Positions 10,477-23,600 of a DNA stretch of 64,000 bases are shown here, piece by piece. Made by a program: the position numbers and the translations under genes. The notes beneath the pieces were generated by a model, which saw nothing but the letters and a program-made list of their open reading frames with translations, ran no database searches and was not told the DNA's origin. Every line of letters starts with the position of its first letter. Position 1 is the first letter of the stretch. The DNA comes from Rhizophagus irregularis (lineage: Eukaryota > Glomeromycota > Glomeromycetes > Glomerales > Glomeraceae), in the NCBI RefSeq assembly GCF_026210795.1, contig NC_089436.1, forward strand, positions 4,092,001-4,156,000, written 5' to 3'.

Positions 10477-13400
10477 AATTTGGGGTCATTGGGTATGTAC
10501 TATGATATATAAAAGGAATTAATCTTGCAAATTATTTATGTGAAATTAATTTTATTTAATATTTAATTATTTAGATATTAAAATAAATTAAAATTAACTA
10601 ATCATTGTTTGTTCTTAAAAAAAATTTATAGTTTTTTTTAAGTGATATTTGATATTACGCATTCAGAAGAAATTGTTCTTTATTTTATTCTTTTTAGATT
10701 TATTTAAATACTAAGGCTAGAGTAGTAAAATATTTTACAAATTTCTTAGTTTGTAATTTAAATAATTCCTTTTTTTTTAGCTTTTCACTTTTTTTATTAT
10801 ACTTAGAATTATTTAAACACTAAGACTAGAGTAGTAAATATTTTACAAGTTTCTTAGTTTGTAATTTAAATAAATCTTTTTTTTATAACTTTTCCAATCC
10901 AATTATGAGATATAAATTATTAATATAAGGCTATTATTATTTGGCGACCCTGTCACCATGGCGCCCACCTCATATCATGTGCTTTTTAATTTTTCTGATA
11001 CTTTATTTTTTCAATATTAATTTTTTTAATTAGTACTCTTAATACTTTTTTTTTTATGTGTAAAAAATTGAGAAATTTTTAATAATAAACAAACCAATGA
11101 ATAAATAAATAAATGAGCAAACAATAAACGAATAAATAAATGAATGAATAAAAGCATGAATAAAACAAACAAACCTATTAAAATATAAGAAATGATTATA
11201 CAATTTGTATACATTTTACTGAAAATTAACGTGTATATGTTATAATTGATGTCATATATTGTATGGGCTTATCGGACTCATTTCACTAAGTAATGATTAG
11301 GTGATAAAATTGAGGGGATATGGGAAACATCTTACTAATATCACGTGATTCAATCATAGAATATTATGTGAAATAAAAAAATTTGTCTAGTTTTTATATA
11401 AAACTAACAGATATTCGCTCGTTAAAAGAAATTCTGTATTATAAAAAGATTTGAATAAAAATAAATTTTTAGATACATACTTTTCTATCAATCAGCTTTA
11501 AATTTAAGAATGAGCCAATGAGAATATTGCTAATACAATTCGATTCTCTTAATTTATAATCTGAAGAAGTTGGTTATTTAATTTCCGAATAATTTTTTCT
11601 AAAATTAAAATCTTCGAACATTTACCTTTTCAATTATATTTGACTATGTATGACCCTAGAAACTTTTAATTATTATTTATTTATTGATTTACTTCGTATG
11701 GGCATAAAATTTCTTTATATTTTGCAAATGTTTGTAAATATTTTATTGAGATAAATATGAAATATATAGTGGGTTAAATATTAAATATTAATCCAAATAT
11801 AAAAGCGTTATAAATTTTAATGAAAAAAAAAAGTTTTTAGAAGGTAACCATTCTAATAATTTTCGAGCAATATGTAAATGATTTTAAATTTGTTTTTTAA
11901 TGTATAAAATTTTATAACGATGAAATTTTCTTTTTTTATTAACTTGTGTTCCGAAGGGTTGAGTCGGGTCAGGTTTTGAGGTCTATTCGAAGTTTCGAAC
12001 TCAATTTTTAACAATAGATTGGGTATAATTATTTTTTTCGCCATTCAGAAAATTCTTTGTACTGTATAACAATAGGTCGGATATAATTAGTTTTTTTTGA
12101 CATTTGGAAAAATTTTTTGGATAACAATAGATTGCTATGATATGATTTTTCTGAAGAATTTTTTTTGCAACAATAGATTGTTATAATGTGATTTTTTTTT
12201 TCTGTCACTTGCTGCTTTGTTAATAAAGTAAAAAACTAATAATAAAAATATCTAATCCTGATTTAAAATTAATTATTATTATGATCTATACTAATTATCT
12301 TTGTTATTTTTATTTATATAGAGTAAAATATAAGTATAATTAACAAATGTCACAATAATCAACTCGCAGTTAACATATCATTGTAGTACCGTATTGTGAT
12401 GACTAATAAAAATTGTACTACTATCAGAATTTGCTATTTTTCATTCAGCTTGAATTGTTCAATTAATAATCAAAAAAGGTCCTCCATCAAGAAATTATTA
12501 TTAATTTACTGATCAAATTTTTTTAACGCAGATTTATCATACATTATATAAATTTAAAAGAAACAATATTAAAAAAAATTATGTGTGAATTGTTAAAAAA
12601 AATATAAAAAAAAAATTTATCCATGGTGATATTTGCTGAAAAAAATTTTTAAGAAAAAAAAATTATGCATAATATGATTTTATTTATTGGTTAGGAAACA
12701 GTATTATTGAAAAAAAAATTTAAGAAAATGGTTAAGGAAACAATATTGAAAAAAATATAAGAATGTTGAAAAAAAATCTTACTAAGAAAGAAAAATTATG
12801 TGTTGTTTGAGAAAAAAAAAATGTTCATTAAGAAAAAAATTATCCATATTGTTAAAAAAAAAAAATTTTTTTGCCAAAATAAAAAAAATTATTTGTGTGG
12901 CTTATTAGTTATTAATAATAATACCTATAAAAATTTTGTAATAAATCAGACACAGATAATATTAGCCTCCCATAATTTTATATGCTAAATGACAATAAGT
13001 AACCCATCAGTTATATAATGAACCCATCAATTGAGCTTAAATATTAATTGGCTTGATTTTTCCAATCAGCCGATATGATATGTTACAGAATTCAAAATTA
13101 TATCAAAGATTATTTAAAGCCATAATAACAATACTAATTTTAAAGCCTATTTATTATTGATTACTAAATTATTTATTTATTTCACTTATTTAAGAAATTA
13201 ACAAAATTCACTATATAATCGCTAGAAAATTCTCTATTTTCAATACATAACTGAAACACAATAAAATATTAAAAAAAATATTTTTTTTTATCGCCAAAAT
13301 TAATCAGCTATTTCAGGAAATGATCAGCAAAAATTGTCATGTGATCGACTGGTGCTGTTGGGAAAAATGTAGCCAACCGTTTTTGATTTAATATAAAAAA

Positions 13401-13578
13401 ACATTTCTTTATATTATTATTAATAAAAAAGTATTGCAATTTAAGTGTTTAATATAAAAAATATTTCGCAACATATTTTTATATTATTATTAATTTTTAA
13501 TGTTTTCAACATATTTTTATATCGAAACAAAATTTGTGCGCTACCTGCGCATGTAATTTTTATAGTAAAATTGTTGAT
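10477..13578. other. Non-coding stretch between the kinases (duplicated flank, microsatellite, tandem repeat)
   Basis: At 10700-10768 and 10806-10876 there are two copies of a block ending TTCTTAGTTTGTAATTTAAAT. The same block follows kinase 2 (25071-25137), so 3' flanks were duplicated with the genes. An AATA/AATG tetranucleotide run lies at about 11080-11175. Four imperfect copies of an AACAATAGATTG...TATAAT unit (about 50-60-bp spacing) lie at about 12005-12200. The rest is low-complexity AT sequence without a credible gene. Confidence 0.5.
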
Positions 13579-14420
13579 AATTAATTGTCACGTGACTTCA
13601 TTAAATCCCGATTTTTAACGAGAAATTTGTGTAACCATAATCGAGTTACTCCATTTTATAATTAACCATTGGTTTTAATATGCAATTCCTATACAAATTA
13701 AGCAATTTCATATATTGTCATGTGATTTACTAGTTTTTAATGCTAATTTTCTTTCTTTTTTCTCTTTGCATATACATGAATTTTACGTTAGAAAACTTAC
13801 GTTTTTTGATATCCTTTTAAAAGTATGGACAAATATATAATTCAAACAACAAAAATACATGTGATTTTACGTGAAGAGAAATATTTTCTAAGGTTGTAAA
13901 GGCGGGTTTTCAAGTAGGTTTTGTATAAACACGAAAAACTGGTTTTTTGATAAAAATAGCTTTTTTTGCATCAATAAAACTTTAAAGAGAAATATTTAAC
14001 TAAATAGTAAATATATCATTTTTAATCTACATATATATACTATATGTTCAATGATAAAAAAGATTGGTTCTTACATGCATGGTGATTGTCAATGAGTCAT
14101 GAAGGGTTTAAAATGTCATTTTTGACTTTTATACATAATGTATCCATACAAATTTTAACCCTTTTAATAATAAAAAATGTTAATCTTATATTATTATTGA
14201 TAAAAAACATAGCGAAACATTTTTTTTTTAATTGTTTTAATATAAAAAAACGTTTTGCAATATTTTTTTTATAAATATTATTGATGAAAAACGTTGTATA
14301 AAATATTGCTTGAGTTATCCTATGATCTAACAATTAGAAACTAATAATTAATATCATAAAAATTGAATCCTTTAACATAAATGTGATATATCACGTGACT
14401 GATAATATGTCAATGATCAT
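13579..14420. mobile_element. Diverged relative of the 570-1982 TIR element
   Basis: The segment 13629-13955 matches 620-950 over most of its length (GTGTAACCATAAT..., CTATACAAATTAAG, TTTGCATATACA, GATTTTACG, GTAGGTTTTGTATAAAC). The outer ends differ. Both sides carry CACGTGAC words (about 13589 and 14392) that could be worn inverted ends, but no target duplication is evident. Borders are approximate. No gene is inside. Confidence 0.45.
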
Positions 14421-14426
14421 CCCTAC

Positions 14427-14463
14427 ATCCAGGGGGTAAATGTTTTGAGATGTTACCCTGGAT
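14427..14463. repeat. Small inverted repeat (hairpin)
   Basis: ATCCAGGGGGTAA pairs with TTACCCTGGAT across a 13-nt loop, just upstream of kinase 2. It may be the end of a transposed fragment. Role unknown. Confidence 0.45.
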
Positions 14464-14654
14464 TTTTGAAGGGTACGGCACTTCGTAGTGCACACCCACT
14501 TAGTTTGGAAACTATGTCGATCATTCGGCTGGGTGGTATTATTCCGCATGCTTGTACTTTTGATCAACATAATGCATTTTGCATACCATATATACCAAAG
14601 GCGTTTAATAATAATAATAATAATCTTTTCCAGTCAGAATATAATTATATAGTA

Positions 14655-17600
14655 ATGGCTTTCAATAATGATAAAGGTAATAGAATATGTATAGTATAAA
14701 TATTTAATACAATTAAAATTCTTATATTTTTAAACAAATTTATAATATAATAAAACTAGTTTCTGGTAATATTGAATTTGAAGGAAGCAGCACTAAAGAA
14801 TTTGAAGGAAGTGGATCTGAGGAATTCAATGGAAATGACTCTGAAGAATTTGAAGAAAGTAATATCAAGGAATCTAAAGGTATATTAAAAATGCTAAAAT
14901 ATAAAATATTAAATTTTTATTTGTAAATACATTAAATACATTTAAATATTATATATACTATATAATTAAACTTTACATAATATATTTAAATAATCTAGCT
15001 CGTAAGTTAATAGGTTATCTTATAATTGAATTACTTATCATTTTTATTACATCCATTTCAAGTAATTAAATAATTTTATTTAATTATTAATACAATGTTA
15101 TACTAGTCAGTAAGTTATTAGTTATTTAAATCTTCAATTTTTTACCTTATTTTATTTATTCTACATAATATTCAAATAAATAATTCTTTATTTAATTAAT
15201 TACTTAATAATTAATTGTATTACAGATGGTAAGTTATAATATCATATTTATTTGCTTATTATTTTATATAGCTTTAACTAATTATATTCTTAATTTAAAT
15301 AACTAGATTGTAAGTAATATATTTAATTTACAGTAAATACTTTTTTATTATATTTATATTTATATTTAATAATTAATTAATAATACTAGGGTGTAAGTTA
15401 CAGTAAATATCTATATTTCTATTATTTATATAATTTAAGTTAACTAAATTCTTTATTTAAAAAATTATTTTGTATTTTTTTAAAGTTGGTAAGTTATAAG
15501 TTATTTATTTAATTATATTATTATTTATTTATATAATATTTACATATAATTTATGCTAACTAAATTCTTTATTAAATAGATCGTAAGTTATAAGTTATTT
15601 ATTTAATTTTATTATTACTCATTTATATAATACTTGCATATAGTAATTTAAATTAACTAAACTCTTTATTTAAATAGATCGTAAGTTATAAGTTATTTAT
15701 TTAATTCTATTATTATTTATTTATATAATATTTATTACATATAATTTAAACTAACAAAATTCTTTATTTAAATAGATCGTAAGTTATAAGTTATTTATTT
15801 AATTCTATTATTATTTATTTATAATATTTATTACATATAATTTAAACTAACAAAATTCTTTATTTAAATAGATCGTAAGTTATAAATTATTTATTTAAAC
15901 CTATTATTACTTTTTAATATAATATTTACAAATAATTTAGATTAACTAATTTCTTTATTTAAATAGATCGTAAGTTATAAGTTATTTTTTAATTCTATTA
16001 TTATAATATTTATATATAATTTAAACTAACTAAATTCTTTATTTAAAAATTATTTAATAATATACTAGGGCGTAAGTTATTTATTTATATAATATTCAAA
16101 TATAATTTAAACTAAATAAATTCTTTATTAAAAAAATTATTTAATAATATAGGGAGTAAGTTATTTATTTATATAATATTTACATATAATTTTAACTAAC
16201 TAAATCCTTTATTTAAAAAATTATTTTGTAATTTCCTTTAGTTAGTAAGTTACAAGTTATTTACTTAATTCTATTATTACTTTATTTATATAATATTCAC
16301 ATATGACTTAAACTGAATTCTTTATTTAAAAATTATTTAATAATATAGGGTGTGAGTTATTTATTTAATTCTATTATTACTTATTTATAATATTTAGCAA
16401 ATAATTTAATTTAACTAAATTACTTAATAATATAGGGCGTAAGTTACTACCTATTTAATTCTATTATTACTTATTATTTATTTATATAATATTTATATAT
16501 AATTTAAACTTACTAATTTTTTATTTGAAAAATTATTTAATAATATAGAGCGTAAGTTATTTGTTTAATTCTATTATCACTTATTTATATCTATTATTTA
16601 TTTACATAATATTTATATACAATTTAACGAATAAATTCTTTATTTAAAAAATTATTTAATAATATAGGGCGTAAGTTATTTATTTAATTCTATTATTACT
16701 TATTTATATAATATTTACATATAATTTAAATTAATTTAAAAAATTATTTTGTAATTTCTTCTAGTTTGTAAGTTATAAGTTATTTATTTAATTCTATTAT
16801 TACTTATTTATACATTATTTAACTAACCAAATACTTATTTAAAAAATTTTTTGATAATATAGGGCGTAAGTTATTTATTTATATAATATTTACATATAAT
16901 TTTAACTAACTAAATTCTTTATTTAAAAAATTATTTTGCAATTTCTTTAGTTGGTAAGTTATAAGTTATTATTTAATTCTATTATTACTTATTTATATAA
17001 TATTTACATATAATTTAAATTAACTAAATTCTTTAAAAAAATTATTTAATAATTAGAGCGTAAGTTATTTATTCTATTATTACATATTTATATAATATTT
17101 ACATATAATTTAAACTAATTAAATTCTTTATTTAAAAAAATTATTTGATAATATAGGACGCAAGTTATTTATTTAATTCTATTATTACTTATTTAAATAA
17201 TATTTGTATATAATTTAAACTAAATAAATTAATTATTTAAAAAATTATTTTGTAATTTCTTTTAGTTGGTAAGTTACAAGTTATTTATTTTATTCTATTA
17301 TTACTTATTTATATAATACCTACATATAATTTAAACTAAATAAATTCTTTATTCAAAAATTATTTAATAATACAGGGAGTAAGTTATTTACTATTTAATT
17401 CTATTATTATTTATTTATTTATAATTTAAACTAACTAAATTCTTTATTTAAAAATTATTTTGCAATATTTTTTAGTTGGTAAGATATAAGTTATTTGCTT
17501 AATTCTATTATTAGTACTTATTTAATATAATATTCACATATAATTTAAACTAACTAAATTCTTTATTTAAAAAATTATTTTATAATTTCGTTTAGTTGGT

Positions 17601-20600
17601 AAGTTATAAGTTATTTATCTAATTATATTATTACTTATTTATGTAATATTTACTACGTATAATCAAAATTTATTTAAATAGATCGTAAGTTATAAGTTAT
17701 TTATTTAATAGTATATTATTACTTATTTATATAATATTTATATATGATTTAAATTAACTAAATTCTTTATTTAAAAACTAGGGTGTAATTTATTTATTTA
17801 ATTCTATTATTACTTATTTATATAATATTTGTATATAATTTAAACTAATCAATTTCTTTTTCTAAAAGATTGTAAGCATAAGCTATTTATTTAATTCTAT
17901 TATTACTTATTTATATATAATTTAAACTAACTAAATTCTTTATTTAATATTATTTAATAACATAGGGTGTAAGTTATTTATTTAATTCTATTATTACTTA
18001 TTTACATATAATTTAAACTAAGTAAATTTATTCAAAAAAAATATTTTGTAATTTATTTTAGCTGGCAAGTTATAAGTTATTTATTTAATTCTATTATTAC
18101 TTATTTATATAATATTAATATATAATTTAAACTAACTAAATTCTTTATTTAAAAAATTATTTTGTAATTTCTTTAGTTGGTTAGTTATAAGTTATTCATT
18201 AAATTCTATTATTATTTATTTATATAATATTTACATATAATTTAAACTAGTAACTAAATTTTTATTTAAAAAATTATTTAATAATATAGGACGTAAGTTA
18301 TTTATTTTCCATTATTACTTATTTATATGTAATATTTACAAATAACTTGAACTAACTAAATTCTTTACTTAAATAGATCGTAAGTTATAAGTTATTTATT
18401 TAATTCTCTTATTACCTATTTATGTAATATTTATATATAATTTAAGCTAACTAAATTCTTTATTTAAAAAATTATTTAATAATATAGGACGTAAGTTATT
18501 TATTTAATTCTATTGTTACTTATTTATATAATGTTTATATTTAATTTAAACTAACTAGATTCTTTATATAAAAAATTATATGATAATACAGGGCGTAAGC
18601 TATTTATTAAATTCTATTAGTACTTGTTTATATATATTTACATATAATTTTAATTTAAACTAACCAAATTCTTCATTTAAAAAATTATTTAATAATATAG
18701 GGCGTTAGTTATTTATTTAATTCTATTATTACTTATTTATATAATATTTATATATAATATAAACTAACTAAATTCTTTATCTAAATAGATCGTAAGTTAT
18801 AAGTTATATATTTAATTCCATTATTAGTTATTTATATATATCGATATAATATTTGCATATAATTTAAACTAACTAAATTCTAATATAGAGTGTAAGTTAT
18901 TTATTTAATTCTATTATTACTTATTTACATAATACTTAGATATAATTCAAACTAACTAAATTCTTTGTTTACTAAAAAATTATTTAATAATATAGGGCGT
19001 AAGTTATATATTTAATTCTATTATTACTTATTTATGTAATAATACTTACATGTAATTTAAACTAACTAAATTCTATATTAAAAATTATTTAATAATATAG
19101 GGAGTAAGCTATTTATTTAATTCTATTATTACTTATTTATATAATGTTTACATATAATTTAAATTAATTTAAAAATTATTTTGTAATTTCTTTTTTAGTT
19201 GGTAAGTTATAAGTTATTTATTTATTTCTATTATTACTTATTCATAATATTTACATAAAATTTTAAACTAACTAAATTCTTTATTTAAAAAATTATTTTG
19301 TAATTTCTTTTAGTTGGTAAGTTATAAGTTATTTCTCTTACTTACTTATTCATATAAAATTCGCATATAATTTAAACTAACTAAATTAATTATTTAAATA
19401 GATCGTAAGTTATAAGTTATTTATTTAATTCTATTAATACTTATATAATATTTACATATAATTTAAATAAATTCTTCATTCAAAAAATTATTTAATAATA
19501 TAGGGTGTAAGTTATTCATTTAATTCTATTATTACTTACTATTTATATATTATTTACATATAATTTAAGCTACTGAATTCTTAATTTAACAAATAATTAA
19601 TAATATAGGGCGTAAGTTATTCTATTATTACTCATTTATATAATATTTACATACAATTTAAACTAACTAAATTCTTTATTTAAAAAATTATTTTGTAATT
19701 TCATTTAGTTTGTAAGATATAAGTTATTTATTTAATTCTATTATTACTTAATTATATAATATTTACATAATTTAGACTAACTAAATTTTTCATTTAAAAA
19801 ATTATTCAATAATAATATAGGGTGTAAGCTATTTATTAATTCTGTTATTACTTATTTGTATAACATTTGCACATAATTTAAACTAGCTAAATTCTTTATT
19901 TAAAAAATTATTTTGTAATTTCTTTTAGTTGGTAAGTTATAAATTATTTATTTAATTCTACTAATTCTATTATTAATTATTTATATAATACTGTATTTAT
20001 TCTTTATTTAAAAAATTATTTAATAATATAGGGTGTAAGTTGTTTATTTAATTCTATTATTAGTACTTATTTATATAATATTCTAAATTCTTTATTCAAA
20101 AAATTATTTAATAATATAGGGAGTAAGTTATTTATTTATTCTATTATTACTTATTTATATAATATTCGCATATAATTTAATTAACTAAATTCTTTATTTA
20201 AAAAATTATTTTGCAATTTCTTTTTAGTTGGTAAGTTATAAGTTATTTATTTATTTCTATTATTATTTATTGTTATAATATTTACATATAATTTAAACTA
20301 ACTAAATTCTTTATTAAAAAATTATTTAATAATATAGGGTGTAAGTTATTTATTTAATTCTATTATTACTTATTTATATAATATTTACTTATAATTTAAA
20401 CTAACTAAATTCTTTATTTAAAAAATTATTTTGCAATTTCTTTTAGTTGGTAAGATATAAGTTATTTAATTATTTCTATTATTACATAATTATATAATAT
20501 TTGCAAATAATTTAACTAACTAAATTCTTTATTTAAAAATTATTTTGTAATTTCTTTCAGTTTGTGAGTCATAAGCTAATTATTTAATTCTATTATCACT

Positions 20601-23600
20601 TGTTTATATAATATTTACATATAATTTAAACTTACTAAATTCTTTATTTTTATTTAATAATATACTAGGGCGTAAGTTATTTATTTAATTCTATTATTAC
20701 TTGTTTATATAATATTTACATATAATTTAAACTAACTTCTAAAAAATTATTTTGTAACTTCTTTTAGTTGGTAAGTTAATAAATTATTTAATTCTATTAT
20801 TACATATAATATTTAAATTAACTAAATTCTTTATTTATAAATTATTTAATAATATAGGGTGTAAGTTATTTATTTAATTCTATTGTTACTTATTTATATA
20901 ATTTTTAATTGTAATTTTAAACTAACTAATTCTTTTATTCAAAAAATTATTTAATAATATAGGGTGTAAGTTATTTATTTAATTCTATTATTACTTATTC
21001 ATATAATATTTGCATATAATTTAAGCTAAATAAATTCTTTATTTAAATAGATCGTAAGTTATAAGTTATAAGTCATTTATTTAATTCTATTATTACTTAT
21101 TTATATAATATTTACATATAATTTAAACAATTTCTTTTAGTTGGTAAGTTGAAGTTATTTATATATATATTTATTTATTTAATTCTATTATTATTTATTT
21201 ATATAATATTTACATATAAACTAACAATTCTTTATTTAAAAATTATTTTGTAATGTCATTTAGTTTGTAAGTTATAAGTTATTTAATTCTATTATTACTT
21301 ATCTATATAATATTCACATATAATTTAAACTAACTAAATTCTTTATTTAAAAAATTATTTAATAATATAGGGTGTAAGTTATTTATTTTAATTCTATTAT
21401 ATAATATTTACATGTAATTTAAACTAACTAAATTTTTGTTTATAAAAATTATTTAATAATATAGGGAGTAAGTTATTTATTTAATTCTATTATTACTTAT
21501 TTATATAATATTTACTTATAATTTAAATTAACTAAATTTTTTATTTAAAAAATTATTATGTAATTTCTTTTAGTTGGTGAGTTTAAGTTATTTATTTAAT
21601 TCTATTATTACTTATATAATATTTACATGTAATTTGAACTAACTAAATTCCTACTTTAAAAAATTATTTTGTAATTTCTTTTAGTTGGTAAGTTTAAGTT
21701 ATTTATTTAATTCTATTATTACTTATTTATATAATATTTTTATGTATTTTAAATTAACTAAATTCTTAAAAAATTATTTTGTAATTTCTTTTAGTTGGTA
21801 AGTTATAAGTATTTAATTCTATTATTACTTATTTATATGATATTTACATATAATTTGAACTAATTAAATTCTTTATTTAAAAAATTATCTTGTAATTTCT
21901 TTTAGTTGGTAAATTATAAGTTATTTATTTAATTCTATCATAATATTCATATATAATTTAAACTAACTAAAATTTTATTTAAAAAATCTTTAATAATATA
22001 GGGCGTAAGTTATTTATTTAATTCTATTATTATTTATTTAAGTACTAGTATTTAACTAGATATAATTTAAACTAACTAAATTCTTTATTTTAAAATTGTA
22101 ATTTCTTTTAGTTTGTAAGTTATAAGTTATTATTTAATTCTATTATCACTTACTTGTATAATATTTAGATATAATTTAAACTAACTATATTCTTTATTTT
22201 AAAATTATTTTTTAATTTCTTTAGTTTGTAAGTTATAAGTTATAATTCTATTATTACTTATTTATATAATATTTACATATAATGTAAACTAACTTAATCC
22301 TTTATTTATAAAATATAGGCCGTAAGTTATTTTAATTCTATTATTACTTTATTTATATAATATTTATATATAATTTAAACTAACTAAATTCTTTATCTTT
22401 TAGTTTGTAAGTTATTTACTTAAAATCTATTATTACTTATTAATATTTACAAATAATTTAAATTAACTAAATTCACTATTTAAATAGATCGTAAGTTATA
22501 AGTTATTTATTTAATTCTATTATTACTTATTTATATAGTATTCTAAATTCTTTATTCAAAAAATTATTTAATAATATAGGACGTAATTAATTCTATTATT
22601 ACTGATTTATATAATATTTGCATATAATTTAAACTAACTAAATTCTTTATTTAAAAAATTATTTAATAATATAGGACGTAAGTTATTTATTTAATTCATT
22701 ATTATTTATAATATTTACATGTAATTTTAATTAACTAAATTTTTTATTTAAAAAATTATTTAATATATAGGGCGTAAGTTACTTATTTAATTCTATTATT
22801 ACTTTTTTCATATAATTTAAACTAACTAAATTCTCTATTTGAATAGATCGTAAGTTATAAGTCATTATTTGATTCTATTATTACTTTATTTATATAACAT
22901 TTACATATAATTTAAATTAACTAAATAATAATTATTTTAATAATATAGGGTGTAAGTTATCTATTTATTCTATTATTACTTATTTATATAATATTTACAT
23001 ATAATTTAAACTAACTATATTCTTTATTTAAATAGATCGTAAGTTATAAGCTATTCATTTAATTTTATTATTACTTATTTATATAATATTTACATATAAT
23101 TTAAACTAACTAAATTATTTTTTGAAAAAATTATTAATAATATAGAGCGTAAGTTATTTATTTAACTTTATTTTTACTTATTTATAATATTTACATATGA
23201 TTTAAACTAATTTAAAAAATTATTATATCATTTCTTTTAGTTTGTAAGTTATAAGTTATTTATTTAATTTTGTTATTACTTTATTTATATAATTTTTACA
23301 TATAATTTAAACTAACTTCTTTATTTATAAAATTTATTTAATAATATAGCTTGTAAGTTATTTATTATTTCTATTGTTATATATTTTATAAGTATTTATT
23401 TGTTAATTGAATTCTTTCGTATAAAATTTCTATTACTTTAGTTGGTAAGTGGGTTATTATTATATATATTTATACAAAAACTAAAACATATATTATATTA
23501 AATTTCTATTTAAATTTTAGAGTAAGCATTTATTTTAATCTTAAATAATTTTTAATATAAACGTCAATGATAATTCTAATTATTTAAATTCATAGATTTG

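Noticed and set aside
11026-11214. Minus-strand hydrophobic open frame
   Set aside because: It overlaps the AATA/AATG microsatellite, which creates a repetitive Leu/Phe/Ile frame.
14445-14654. Open frame before kinase 2 (MRCYPGFLKG...) as an N-terminal extension
   Set aside because: It begins in a hairpin-bearing, transposon-like segment with no recognisable domain. I kept the Met at 14655, which mirrors the short first exon of kinase 1, but the extension cannot be excluded.
14999-23444. The regular ~100-bp array might be a CRISPR array or a plain satellite
   Set aside because: There are no unique spacers, the organism is a eukaryote, and units vary while splice-site geometry is constant. 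A satellite origin is not excluded, but it does not explain the invariant AG-3-GT spacing and the frame fit.
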